DNA of 64,000 nucleotides from contig NADL03000496.1 of NCBI GenBank assembly GCA_002205965.3, positions 1-64,000 of the forward strand. Direction: 5' to 3'. Both the position numbers and the translations under genes were made by a program. The stretch is from Kappaphycus alvarezii. Its lineage: Eukaryota; Rhodophyta; Florideophyceae; Gigartinales; Solieriaceae. The notes beneath the pieces are model-generated. The model saw only the letters and a list, made by a program, of their open reading frames with translations. It was not told the DNA's origin and made no database searches. Positions 42,837 to 54,468 of the stretch are shown one piece after another; the first letter of the stretch is position 1, and each line of letters opens with the position of its first letter.

Positions 42837-44995
42837 AGAGCAGAGGGAAGCCTTAGGGAATAATTGTTATTTTTAGAAACAAAACTTCTAAAGTTATGTT
42901 TTTATAACTCCTGGCCAAAAGTTATATAACATAATTTCCAAAATTATGATTTTAAACTTTTCCAAGCTATATTTTAGAGCTTTGACGTGCACTACGCCAA
43001 ACTTTCGGGCAATGATTGATAATAGTCACAAAAAGCTATACTTTATGGCTGTAGGAATGTAAAACGTTCTACCTATCAAAGCTATGATTGTAGTCTAACT
43101 CATCACGTACCAAATTTACAAGGAAAAATTATACAGCATAACTACAGAGAACTACGTAGTGGAACTTTTGCAAATAACTTACTTAACCAATGAGCAATAA
43201 CCCACTCTGGCAAGTACACTGCTCGAGCCATAACTCACTCCCACAAGACACCAGCCGGAGCGGCGATTCATGTCGAAGCCAAAAAAAAGGAATCCATAGT
43301 GAGCTATGCACTACGATACGAGCACTATTGTTCCCAATTGGCTTCGAGACGCATGGCACAATCGGTACACCCGCTCGATGCGCTTGCCAAAATTGCATCC
43401 TTCTTCTCATTACGCCACGGCACTACTCCCTGTGACCAATACCACCGCGTAGCTACCACTCTGAATTCCCTCTTTTTCCTGCTCACGGCCGACGCCGTTT
43501 CTCGCCGTGCCCGGTCCCTCCCATCACCTGACTCTTGATTGGCTCGGCTCGGCTCAGTAATCACACAATAAAGGATTCACATCTTTCTTAATCATTGGGG
43601 AAAAGTATGATTGGGTGTTTTACTCGAGTAAGGCACGTGGGTACCCCAAACCAGATTTCCCCTCAAGATCTTGAGAATGTCACCTTCGTCACCCCGCTGA
43701 CCCTTTCATGCAACCCTTTCACAAGCTTAAACGCTGCTCAATCGGGTAATCCCCGAAAGTATCAAGGGATTATAGCCGGATTAACGGTCGGAGCAGGCTC
43801 ATCCCTGTTCTAGTATCTACGCTCGGAGGGTGGCGCACTGACTCGTTCTCATTTATCATGGAAGTGGCAAGATCAGTCGCGAGCCGAGCCTTGGACCAAT
43901 ACTCCAAGGTGAGGGCCATACTACTACAGCTTCGTCTCGTGTTGATGGTTACGCCCACCACCGTCTGTTTATTGAGCGGGCTATCGGCTACATTATGATT
44001 ATTGTGAAGTATTGAAGTACAATGTACTCTTGATACTGCAGCCTTGTTTGACTCCATGTTTACGGGACTACAATCTTTTATAGCACTACCAGTAAACCAA
44101 CCCTGTTTGCCTCCCCTCCTGAGAATCAAGTAACCCAATCAGTCAAAACCGAACGAGGCCGACTATAAGCAGTAGCGTCAGAACGGATTTCTTCGATGTT
44201 GCATTCATGAATTCGCAAGCTTCTTCAAACATGACATTTAGCTGCTTCAATTCATTGGCATCCCTGAAAACAGGGAACGCTTCTAAGTCTAGTAGTTACC
44301 AAGACTTCATTGCAACGATTGCCAGTTCCTTACTAGTCCCAGGTCCGAAATCCACACTCGGCGGGTGGCACCCTGACGCTTTACAGTTTTTCCTCACATA
44401 GCCAGGAACGTGACTATTAAAGCCACGGAGACCTTGGAGCTGTAAGGTCCGTCCTGATTCAAAGACACGCGGCGGTCGTGTCACCATGATGTGTCGTTCA
44501 TAGTACCATGATACCTACTGCAGTGCCATTGATCGCCATACGGCGTAATTTACTGCAATAGACATTTGTTCATTCCAAACATCATTCTAATGCCGTCAAG
44601 GTGATGATGGCATTACACCATATAGCTAAGCAATCAACTATGGCTGTATACGTAAATGATGGTATTCTGCCTATGCTAGCACTCCAGAGATCCACATCCC
44701 TTCCCCTCATAGGCGCTTCTGCCCCTCACAGGCACATGTGACTATGAGAGGGAACTTGCCAGCTGACTTCGTCGGACTATATGGTTCACAATACAAAAGG
44801 TTTCAGTGCGTCATTTTATGTGAAGTTGAAGGTATATGTACGATCTCCCAGTCTAAACACCATAACTATTCACAATTCCCACTCGGTACATACACGCACT
44901 GTTTTCCATTAAGGAGGCATATAATCATCATTCATCTGGAAAGGGAACTCATCCTTTTTTGTGCTCCACAAAACATCATATACAAGACCATCACT
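42837..44995. other. Spacer, A/T-rich at its left end
   Basis: From 42865 to 43170 there are several copies, in both orientations, of AAAGTTAT/ATAACTTT-like words (AAAGTTATG, AAAAGTTATATAACATAATTT, AATTATGATTTTAAACTTTT), which could be an element end. The rest shows only short frames with no recognisable protein. Confidence 0.4.
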
Positions 44996-46963
44996 TCACA
45001 AGAAGAATCTATGCCTCCTGAAATTGTATTTGGCACACTTAATGGTCCTAAATAATCTTTCACGGTACTGGAATGAGTGTGATTCAGTCATCGGATAGTC
45101 TGTGAGAGCTGTAACCATCTCCTCGCCACTTACGCTGCAGTGGAAGAGGTCAGAACGAAATAAAAGGATAATGTATGGAGACACAAGTACCAAAGAAGAT
45201 GGGGCTTTCGATATAGCGATTCTGGCATCGTCATACTGACGACGGCTCAAGGTGACATTTGATCTTTCCCAAACACGAAGAGCAAACGGCGCGTTTACAG
45301 AATACATGAAGATAAGGGTTGGGGTCTCCTGTGGAACGGCGTAATATTTCTTCTGTGAATACCCGAAACATACGCCAGGCTAGATACTCATAAAATCCGT
45401 GTGGGGATCCTGTCTCAAAACGTTGGAGGACGATAACAGAAGCGAACTTCCTAGTCGTGGCAAGATGACTGGAGCTTCACTGGACTGTAAACCAAAGATA
45501 TAGACCACGGGAGCGATGAAAGCTTCAATCTTCAACCGATCCACAAAGAGAGGTTCATCATTAAGCAATAACGCCTCGCTCGTCATTCCCAGTGTAGACT
45601 GATACCTGAAGAACTTGCTAGCTTTTGAATCGGGCATCTGATGAAGCCTGGTGTGATGCTCCTATTCGTCCTGATGTGTAGTGCTAATTGAGTTCCAAAA
45701 TGATCCTCGTGTCCCTGCCTTCATTGTGTCAAACTTCTCAAGTTGGCCATCAATGAAGTTGTCAACTGCGACTCGCACTGTACTTGTACCTACCTCAGCT
45801 CGAAAAGCACCTGGTGGCACAGACGCACAACCATCCTTAAATAGTTCAGAATGACATTGCCTGTAGAATGAGCAGAGCATCTCTTTAACAATAGCACGGG
45901 CAGTGTCCCTTCTGTCATAAACTTCTGACGGATCCATGGTTCTAACCAAGCTCATGTATGCCTGACGGTAGGAGTCATCAAAGTCTTCACTATCTAAATA
46001 GTACCTCGCGAATGATTTTGAGCCTAGTCCAAGAGGGTAGCAATCCGGGAAACGGAGATTAACATTCCTGATAAACTTAGTCGGAATTTGAATATGAATA
46101 TAAGTGTCCACCATGTCCTTCCCTTCTCTTGCTGCAACTTACCTCTCCTGGCGGTGATGCTCGTCAAATCGGTTCGGAGATACCCGCGGCCTGACAATTG
46201 CAGCATCATCAGAGAAACTCCTCACCAACTTAGTCTTCTTCGACCTAGCAACCTTCTTCCCCATTTCAATACCAGCTTCAAGCGGTGAACTCTTTTTCTT
46301 ATGGAGATAATCCCGACCACCAGACGAATTTGCTTTGTCAGACGTTTGAACTGGATGATACTCAAATTGCATCTCTTTGTCACCCATACTGCTCCGTCCT
46401 GGTCTTTTAGCATAATCACCGTCGTCACAATCATCATCCTGCTCACCACCTTCTCCGCCATCAAGAAGCTCACTGTTTCCACCACCTTCACCGTCATGAT
46501 GACGAAACTTTCCATCATCATTGTCCCTATGGAAATCACTTTTACCTCCAAAGGTGTCCTTTACCATATCTACACCACCATCATCCTCTTCTATTTCAAT
46601 ATCATGTCGTGCGATGTCATCATCACAACCAGGGGCACCCAACAAAACGCTCCCCGTATCCGTATCGAGCGAGCATGCTTACACAACCACCATGCGAATC
46701 TGATGTACCAGCTCCATCACGTATATAGACAAACGGGGAGGTGTCTTCTCTTTGTTCTTGATGGACGCACGCACAGCGATGAGAAAGCAGTTGATAGCCT
46801 GATCAGAGTGACGACGCAACATGGCATTCTTAGCATATATTCGAAGTTGCAACTCCTTCGCGCGAGTTTCACTGTCTGTGAATGACGTCTTGCTACAAAT
46901 GAAAGCGATGTGCTCTACAATTTTGGTGCCCTGGGTGGGTCTATGAAAGGTCACGACGCTCAC
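44996..46963 (-). pseudogene. Unrecognised gene 1, C-terminal part
   Basis: One reading frame runs from 46963 to 44996, about 650 codons, broken by stops at about 46680, 46140, 45662 and 45380 but by no frameshift. The stop at 46140 lies in a well-formed 75-base intron. The protein has a basic N-terminal stretch (SETRAKELQLRIYAKNAMLR), an Asp/Gly/His-rich segment (HRDNDDGKFRHHDGEGGG), a KKVARSKKTK cluster, then a well-structured region (FPDCYPLGLGSKSFARYYLD, DRRDTARAIVKEMLCSFY, VPPGAFRAEVGTSTVRVAVD). I recognise no domain. It may be a host gene or the second gene of an uncharacterised mobile element. Confidence 0.5.
46068..46142 (-). other. Probable intron in unrecognised gene 1
   Basis: On the minus strand, GAGAG|GTAAGT opens and TTTATCAG|GAATG closes a 75-base segment that removes an in-frame TAA and keeps the frame (codon AG|G). 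Both sites match the usual consensus. Confidence 0.6.
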
Positions 46964-47168
46964 AGAATGTACCGGTCATCCAAAACTTCTGCACGAACAA
47001 CTCTGAATTCTTGACTGCCCGAAACTGATCAAAATCTGTCCGACATGCTCAAACAGAAACATTATCTCAACTCGACTGAACTGAATAGCCTTCCCTGCCA
47101 AACTTAATTCGTCAAACTACGATGCCCTTGCCCCAGCCTTCATAATGAAGGCAACTTGGGTGAATATG

Positions 47169-48618
47169 TCAGCCGTTAAAAAGTCTTTCTTGAAAATCAG
47201 GCAAAGAAGAAGTAACCCTTCTCCAAACATCGAACATCAGTTGTCTTGCTTTATCTGCAATGAAAGGTAATTTATTTCTTGACTGACATAGATATGACGC
47301 CAGCTTGATATACTTCTTCCCTTGCATGTTTCCCACTGAGCTTAAAAACCGCACTCTTGTTCGAAGGCGGTTGTATGTGGCTTTCAAATTGATGTTAGAA
47401 GAGTTTTTATCTCCGTCCTTGAAGAAACAATCCTTTTTCTCGATGCAATCCATGAAATGTGTAACGAGAGTAATTCGGTCTTCATTCGTCCCCAACTTCG
47501 AAGTTACATTCTCAACATCCACAACATCTTTGTCATCATCGTCGCCACCCCAATGAATGATGATAGCAGCATCATCGTCAACATCGGAATCATAGCCAGC
47601 ATAAGCACTGTCGCTTCGAAGAGTATGTTCTGAACGTCCACCTCTGCGTCCCTCTCCACTTGATCTACTCCTTGACAACCGAAACATATTCCCTACTTCT
47701 GGATCATCATCGCCAGACTTCAACTGTGGTAGGTCACTGTGAGATGTCTGAGGAAGATCCTGCACACGTCTGCGACCACACAACACCTCCGCAAAGTCGT
47801 TGTCATCGGCATACTAATCGAGCTGATCGGCAATTGGTATGTTAACAGTACCCCATTCCAACTGTAGTTTTACATGGCCAGCACCCCCAGGATACTGACG
47901 AGGAACGTCTCCAACATTCGGTGTAAGGCTTAATGGTCGGATTTCATTATCCTCCGGAGACAGATCCACAGGAGTACCAGTCTGACTGGTACTTTGACGT
48001 GGAGTTCTAGATTGACGGGGCGTGCCTGCTTGGCGGGGGTGCTTGTTCGACGTGGAGTGCCTGCTAGATGAGGGGCATTTCCTTGACGTTGAGGGCCTCC
48101 TCGGCGTGGCTTGCTTGTATGACGTGCCGCATCGGTAGGGCGTTGCCTGGTTGTCTGATGTGCAGGGCCCGCACGACGATCGGGGCCTGTCTGAAGAGCA
48201 GTTGCGTTCTCACGAGGGTCTACGTCAGACTGATGGTCACCTTCAACCTGAAGTGCAGTGTTACTAGGGTTGGGGGATCTCGTGGGGATACCAGATTGAG
48301 CTCCACTAGCAACATCCCGGGGAGGGGAACTTTGGGTACGACGATGCGGGAGTTTCCGTTCACAGTTTGAAGCCCCACTAAGCATCTGAATACCTCGGCG
48401 AACTGCATATAGTGGCTACTGGCATTAACATTGCGCCTAGTTCCTCCTGCAATATCGAGGCCGAAGCCACCTTGCGTTGCCCCATCATCAACTGAATCCG
48501 AACCAGCAATGCGAGTGCCAGTACAGGAGAGGTCCGAGCTACGAAGATTTCTTACATCACGTCGGTCTTCAGGATCCGCGCTTCGCGAATAATTTCTTGT
48601 TGAACTTGTCTGAGTCAT
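47169..48618 (-). pseudogene. Unrecognised gene 1, N-terminal part
   Basis: The region starts with MTQTSSTRNYSRSADPEDRR at 48618 and uses three frames in turn. It is a long disordered segment rich in Arg, Pro, Thr and Ser, with TPR-type repeats (GTPRQSRTPRQSTSQTGTP near 48000). The last frame continues through EDNEIRPLSLTPNVGDV and a TAG at about 47817 to an acidic stretch (HWGGDDDDKDVVDVE) and a folded-looking end (RITLVTHFMDCIEKKD, NLKATYNRLRTRVRFLSSVG, KYIKLASYLCQSRNKLPF). The stop at 47169 and the start of the next part near 46963 are in different frames, so an intron or break lies between. Not recognised. Confidence 0.45.
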
Positions 48619-49513
48619 GAAAAATCGGGGCCAGACTGTCTGCGTTGGGCTCCATGCGTGGTACGCATTCTGGTTGGTGTTGCGGTACGAGAACTTGGGT
48701 TTTGCAGTTGCTGCATCCCGGAACCTAACGAGGTAGGGTTGTTTCCTTTAACTTATTCGTTATTAGAAGTCATGACGATTGCAACACAAGAGACGTTAAG
48801 GGTCGAGAGGTTTTGGGGGTGTATAAAGGTTGTGTAAGGGATAATAAGGTTAAACTAGTTGGGGTCAGTGAGGGTAGGGCAAGATGGGAGGGTAAGGGCG
48901 GATGCAAAGATGCAAGATTAAGGTGATGATGAGTGGTTGATTTACCACAGAAGATATGAAGGTGCGAGGAAGGGAATTCTTAAGTTGCGTAGGCTTTGGT
49001 TGGGAAATGACTAGGAAGAGCAGGACATGTGACCGCTTTTAAGGCACCTGAATGGTGCAAAACCCCCAACTTTTGAAGTTTTGGAAACATAACAGTGTGC
49101 TTTACCCGACGAAAGTTATGTTACTACCCGACCACATGTATGATATTACATGTACTGCAGTACAACACGGTGTGCAGAAAGGACACTTTTTTATATAAAA
49201 AGAATTGTCGTCGCTTAATTAAAATCTTCATATAAGCCATATATGCTTCATTCGAGAAATCTGAGATGGCAATTGTTCATTGGCTGAATTTGTGTCCTGG
49301 CGCGTGCATCGATAGTAATGGGATACAACGCTTGCGTTGAATCACACTTGGCCCAAGCGAGCTGTGCTTCATAAGACACTTTACACAGACTCCTGGAGCA
49401 ATATAGTACAGCGTTCTAATTAATATCACGAACATGTTATGCGGCCCGATATATTCCCTGTTGTGGCACACTTGTATCTGTGGGTCTACTAGAGATAGGA
49501 CTATACGATATAT
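48619..49513. other. Spacer between unrecognised genes 1 and 2
   Basis: No protein is visible. It would hold the promoter of gene 1 and the 3' end of gene 2. Words like AAAGTTATGTT and GGAAACATAAC at 49085-49130 resemble those in the spacer at 42.9 kb. Confidence 0.35.
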
Positions 49514-51366
49514 TTAATATCCTGTTTTTACGTAGGTTTCATACGTACTAGCCCAGTAAAAAGTGAGTGAAAAAAAGTTGCGTGACACACCGAATGAATG
49601 AACAAAAATTGGTAGTTGGGGTTCATCATTGCTCAGAGACATTGAAAACACCATGATGACATCACAAGAGCGTAGTTGGCGAATTGAAGTTCTATCTATC
49701 ATGCCAATGAATGAAACAGAAGTGGCATGAGTGCTTTCTGGACTTTTTCCCGGTGTGGACGACTTATTAGGACTTAATACCTCCGTAGCACCCAGAGCTG
49801 CATCCTCGAACGTCTCACAACTCTCATTTTTCCATTTCAGAATGAGGGAATGAAAATTTGGAGCAGTGGTATGCACAACTAACAAAGATTTCTTCCCTGA
49901 TGCAAGGAACAAGTCTGAACTTCTAGCACGAAATGCTCCTTAGAAATATGACAGTGGAATGTTTTGAATGTGAGTCTCCTGCTTTTCTGAAAATGTCACT
50001 GAAGATTGACTATCAGTATTTCTGTTGTTGGATATTTCTCCAACCCGACTTCCACCGTCATCTTCGACAATAGATGTAAACTGAATAGTGACTGTCAAGC
50101 TCGGAAATTTTGATATGAAAGAGGTGAATTTCGCTTCGTTCGATTTTCTGGACTGCTGCACTACCTCCATCGAATCTTTCAGAGAATATACTGTTGTTTC
50201 TTCTATTAAATTGCTCAATGACTCCACAGAATCCTATATTTGATATTCTCCCTCCCCCACTGTACATAGAGCGATTTAAAACGGTTTTCCAATGAGTACA
50301 TCTGGAAGGGGTGATTCGTCAGCTGAGGGATCTCCACCTGATATTCTCGACATTTGTTTCGCATGCTTTATGAAGCCTACCTCATTGAGAAATACCTCCT
50401 TCGCTTTCATCCGTCAATCTGTAATGATTTTCATGACTGCGGTACGTAGTGTATGAACTGCAAATCCTAACATTTCCAGTCCGCCAGTATCATTAGACTG
50501 GCTCCTGCCAATCTGATGAACATCACGATAACATGTATCAGAGTGATGGCTATCACTATCAGTTTTCTTTTTCTTCGCGGCATCAACCTTAGACTTGGCA
50601 CCTTAGCCAAGCACAAAGGCATGTTGAACGGCACTGGAAAAAAACTTCTTCTCAATTCAATTAAGTTTGTCATCATCTGCTCGGAAACGCCATTCCGTTA
50701 GACCATCTTGATGTATTCATCCATAGATAGCATGTTCCCCGAAGTACTGCTGGATGGTTGTTCGGGATTAGTGCTCTGTGAATTTCGCAGTTCAGTGACG
50801 GCGAGTTAGAGCTTTGAAGGAGCATAAGGCATCCTCAGTAACTGTTGCTATCATATTCCAGAACACAAAACATTCTCTCCTTACTTGCAGTCCACAGGAT
50901 CTCGGTCACATGTCCTTGATCATCTTGTTGGATTCTCGATCAAGCACAGTTTGGTGTGCTACTTTGCCATGGTGTCTTTGAACTCCAAATATCAATGTGG
51001 AGAGTGCGGAAGGGGTATCACGTCCCACTCTGATGTGGTTGAACATGTCAGATGCCATCCTCGCTCTCAGTTGCGCCATGACGCACTGTGCGAAGCGTTC
51101 TGTACTGTTGACATTTTTCAGTCCTTCTATTGTAAAATCTTTAACCTCGGATTTCTTCTTTCTTCCGCGCCTCAGTATCCGTGAAACCCAACGTTTGGTG
51201 TGTACTTTCCAGAAGACAGAAGTGGTCCAATTACAGATAGGGCTTCTGATATGGCGTCCTTGGTAGTATTCCTTATGGTACGGCAAAGCTCTTTCTTGAT
51301 TTCGTCTATGCGCATCGCCAACGCGTTGATGACAGCATCCTTCTGGATGGTGAATTGCTCGATCAT
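49514..51366 (-). pseudogene. Unrecognised gene 2 (frame kept, many stops)
   Basis: After a short opening frame (51366-51172, IDEIKKELCRTIRNTTKDAI), a single frame can be followed from 51286 to 49514 through roughly ten stops without a shift: RRGRKKKSEVKDFTIEGLKN, NSTERFAQCVMAQLRARM, then VDAAKKKKTDSDSHHSDTCY near 50570, KHAKQMSRISGGDPSADESP near 50360, IEETTVYSLKDSMEVVQQSR and SPNKSSTPGKSPESTHATS. The text between stops keeps protein character. Some stops may be in introns, others may be C-to-T changes. No domain is recognised. It lies upstream of gene 1 on the same strand. Confidence 0.45.
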
Positions 51367-51712
51367 TTAAATGGTGTCGAATAAACCGGGCAATGGACCA
51401 GCATCCTGTTCAACGGGTCCGGCCTGCCCAAAATATCTACCTGAATCAACTTCCCTAGAATTGAATGTCATCGAAGCAGATCAATCCCAACTCAGAATTA
51501 TTAAGTGCTTGTTTAAGACTCTGTGGGGCCCCGATGGTTATGTTGTTCGTTTTGCAGTGCACTAATCTACGACAGGGACCATGTTCATTGATTTGTACTT
51601 TACACACGTAATGAAGAACCCTGGGTTCTGATTCAATGAAGCAACAGTAAGAAGAGTACCAATTCTATCCGTTCAGATTGAGAATGACACAAACTTGGGG
51701 TCCATGTTAGAC
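51367..51712. other. Spacer before element E
   Basis: No gene seen. The region becomes A/T-rich towards element E and shows no recognisable repeat. Confidence 0.35.
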
Positions 51713-52279
51713 TGATATCAGTATAAATATCATTTGATATGTGTTCATATAAAATTACTATTATTCACGATGCAATGTTATGTGTTAATTTTACCATTAA
51801 TACCTGAGAGTTATTATAGTCATGTAGACACCTGTCCCATTATTTTTGATTAGAATCAAGGTATTTATCCTAGTAGTATCTGCTGTTAGTCTTTGTCGTT
51901 CACACGACTCCATTTGATGCATTTTATGGTTCTTAGTATGTTTCTTTGAGACTTTAGGGATACCCAAAAAGTCTATATAAGCTGAATAAACTGATTCCTG
52001 TTGTGGAGGTCAAGCAAGATTGCAGACAACTTCAAGTCAAGTCCCGAGTAGTAGGAAGTTGAGAGTCAACTTCAGACCCAAGAAAACTTGTTCCTACGCT
52101 GCTCACAGAGCATCAGTGGTAGACCCTGCACTTTCATACTTGCTTGTAGCCCTTTCAACTCTCTTCCATATACATTCCTTCTTGTTCGCTTAAGTGCTAC
52201 CACGGTTGTCGCTTGCAACACCTCCTTCTTGGGGTAGTTGGTTCTGAGTATCTCTTCTCCTGACGATTTACTCCTATCA
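51713..52279 (+). repeat. 5' LTR of element E (left end inferred)
   Basis: The right end CTCCTATCA at 52279 and the last 320 bases match LTR A. The left end is inferred from TGATATCAG, which fits the TGAT...ATCA terminus. Upstream of about 51895 the sequence is unlike both A and B, so this is a third U3 type. TATA motif AGTCTATATAAGC is at about 51970. Confidence 0.65.
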
Positions 52280-52368
52280 TTTGGTACTCTTGTGGAGGGG
52301 GTTGCACCCGAGGTATTCGAGTTGAGCAGTATTAGGGAACATTTCGAGAGTATTTCTTTCCTGTAATC

Positions 52369-53424
52369 ATGGATCTCAACGCTACTCGTATAACGTTCAC
52401 AGGGGGCAAGAATGAAGACGTTGAGGAGTTTCTCTATACATGTGTCAACGTTGTGATGCGTGAGAAGAGCGATGAGGAGAAGGCCGAAAGTATCTTCGCC
52501 TATCTTCATGGTGACGCAAAGCACAAATATAAGGCCAAGTTTATCAACGGGTGGTCTCTTAACGGGAGTGGGCGTAACTTCGGTGAGGTATGTGAGTGGC
52601 TTGTGAAAGAATATGCTAAGGAAGTAGAACCAGATGAGATGATTCGTACCGCCATAGAGGCCCGGCTCAACTTCGACGATTTGTTAAGCTCATTGGTATA
52701 CTTGTGTGACCTCTATGAGAAGGCTGGGTTCAACGCCCATGCCAAGTACGGAATGCGGCGTAAGGCGGTGATGGGGGATAAGCGGCTCTCAGATTTCCTC
52801 CTCATCAAGGGCCCTCACACTTTTAGTGAACTAAAGGGTACCATAGTAGAACTTGTCAAAAGTTCGGAGACTTTTCAGTCACTAAGTGAAGTACCGAGGG
52901 AAACCCGTACATCTATGCAGATCGTACATCCTGAAAAGAATTATCAAAATGCGGCTACTAGCGCAGCAGCATTGGAATCTGTCAGGAGCGATTTCAAAAA
53001 CTTGGAAGAAAGGTTGGAAACCCGAGTCGATAGTCGACTTGATATGATAACCTCGCAGTTGGAAAGCCTTACACTTACCATCAAGAAGAACCAGTTTGGG
53101 GCCTCTAAGTCCGCAGAAGTCTGTTCCGACTGTCACAAGCCTGTACACTTTGCAAATAGGTGTCCTGATAATCCACATAGAAACAATCGTTGTGGAAAGT
53201 GCGGACGATATGGGCATCATGAAAGTAACTGCTGGTCTAAAGACGACAGAAGAGCAAATTTATCGGACGCAAGGAGCGGGTCAGGACCAAGGATGAAAAT
53301 CTTACAAAACAGAAAGGATCAAAAGTTGACGGACGCCGGTAACTTATCCGTCGCTGAAGAAATCAGGCAGGTCAATGTGAGAAAAAGGGATGGGGAATGG
53401 AACATTTTATCAAAAAAAACCTAG
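52369..53424 (+). CDS. gag, element E (intact zinc knuckles)
   Basis: An open frame of 351 codons starting MDLNATRITF. It covers the capsid-like region, a coiled segment (SAAALESVRSDFKNLEERL) and two CCHC knuckles in frame at 53122-53163 and 53191-53232, followed by a basic tail. This is the best gag copy in the window and the reference for the frame breaks in A and B. The frame ends at a TAG inside the tail, where A and B continue with DYGMLEHIPAPVPP in another frame. Confidence 0.88.
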   Translation: MDLNATRITFTGGKNEDVEEFLYTCVNVVMREKSDEEKAESIFAYLHGDAKHKYKAKFINGWSLNGSGRNFGEVCEWLVKEYAKEVEPDEMIRTAIEARLNFDDLLSSLVYLCDLYEKAGFNAHAKYGMRRKAVMGDKRLSDFLLIKGPHTFSELKGTIVELVKSSETFQSLSEVPRETRTSMQIVHPEKNYQNAATSAAALESVRSDFKNLEERLETRVDSRLDMITSQLESLTLTIKKNQFGASKSAEVCSDCHKPVHFANRCPDNPHRNNRCGKCGRYGHHESNCWSKDDRRANLSDARSGSGPRMKILQNRKDQKLTDAGNLSVAEEIRQVNVRKRDGEWNILSKKT

Positions 53425-53889
53425 GCTAGATTATGGAATGCTAGAGCATATCCCAGCACCTGTACCTCCTCGGACCAAGAGGTCTGAGCAAGTTTTTCCA
53501 GGAGTGGAAAACAATCCGGCCAAAAAGACGAAAAAGAGTTCACCAAACCATTTGTCGTCGTTACTTCTCCTTCCGACTTTCCTGTACACGATCCGTCCGC
53601 TTTCCGCCGAGCCATCACACAAGGTGGTTTTCCCGGCTCCTGTTCCATTATTCGTATAGAACGTTTATGTAGCGATGATGAGGCTATATTCCCTTTCTTT
53701 ACTGTCTGTGCTCACATCTTTCGCTTATATATTGCACGAGAGAATACTATGTTTTCCCTCACACAGTGCTCACTCTCTGAGTCATCTGATAATCCAACCA
53801 GTCAATGATGGACAGAGGGCTAAAATAAACGCACTTGTAATAGTTACGTGGCATCCACTTGAGTCATTTTCATGGCCATTGCGTGGAGA

Positions 53890-54468
53890 ATGAATTCGCT
53901 CTCCGACTACTTCAACAATTCGCTCCTCCTCCCCTCATGTCTTCATGGTGTGGGCAGCCAAGCGGGATTTGGCGTCTTTACCTCCCGCCCATACCGATTT
54001 CCGAAACTTGGCGAAGATATCGGACAACAACGACCCTCTCAAAGTCGTGTTTTCCGAAATCTTGGACATCTCTTAAGATCTGTCTCCTGCCCAGCTCCGC
54101 AGCATCCTTCCTGGCCTTCGACAGGAAACCGAGCGCCTGGAATCTCCGTCCCGTCAATGCTATCCAGCTCCTGCATTTGCCCAGTTCCTCCGCGAAATGG
54201 AATCCGCAGCTTACCAGACTCTTTCTTCCGATCCCACCTTTGCCCGGGACATGCCTCCCCTCGCACCCCCCCTTGTTCCCGGTGCCCACTCTAAGCGCCA
54301 TCGCCCCCGTCCAGAAGTGACCAATACGGACGGTTTTACCCTGGTTGCACGTCGCGGCCCTCCCCTGCGAGCTCTCCTGGTCCTTGCCCCCCCCCCCCCG
54401 TCCCCCGCAGGCTGACGCTCGGTTCTCTGTCCTTGAATACGTCCCCGTTCCAGAATCAATGACCGATA
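53890..54468 (+). pseudogene. ORF1-like protein of LINE F
   Basis: The frame reading DFRNLAKISDNNDPLKVVF at about 53996, then LSPAQLRSILPGLRQETERL and FLREMESAAYQTLSSDP, is helical and protein-like, with one TAA at about 54075. It ends in TNTDGFTLVARRG, a short signature seen before basic tails in some LINE ORF1 proteins. No zinc knuckle is visible. Confidence 0.5.

Larger units (their letters stand above)
51713..53539 (+). mobile_element. Ty3-like element E of the A/B family (LTR and gag only)
   Basis: An LTR, primer site and gag match element A, but similarity stops at about 53539, just after gag, where LINE sequence begins. Protease, RT, integrase and the second LTR are absent, so it was truncated by the LINE or by a deletion. 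Confidence 0.88.

Noticed and set aside
44996..51366. Stop-codon reassignment (TAA/TAG as Gln) to explain in-frame stops
   Set aside because: Stops in the aligned retroelements fall on positions that are Lys or non-Gln in the relatives, and the elements use TAA, TAG and TGA as ends. Introns and mutation are simpler.
53859..54320. Longest plus-strand frames at the start of LINE F
   Set aside because: They are proline/leucine-rich shadow frames. The helical ORF1-like text lies in a different frame with one stop.
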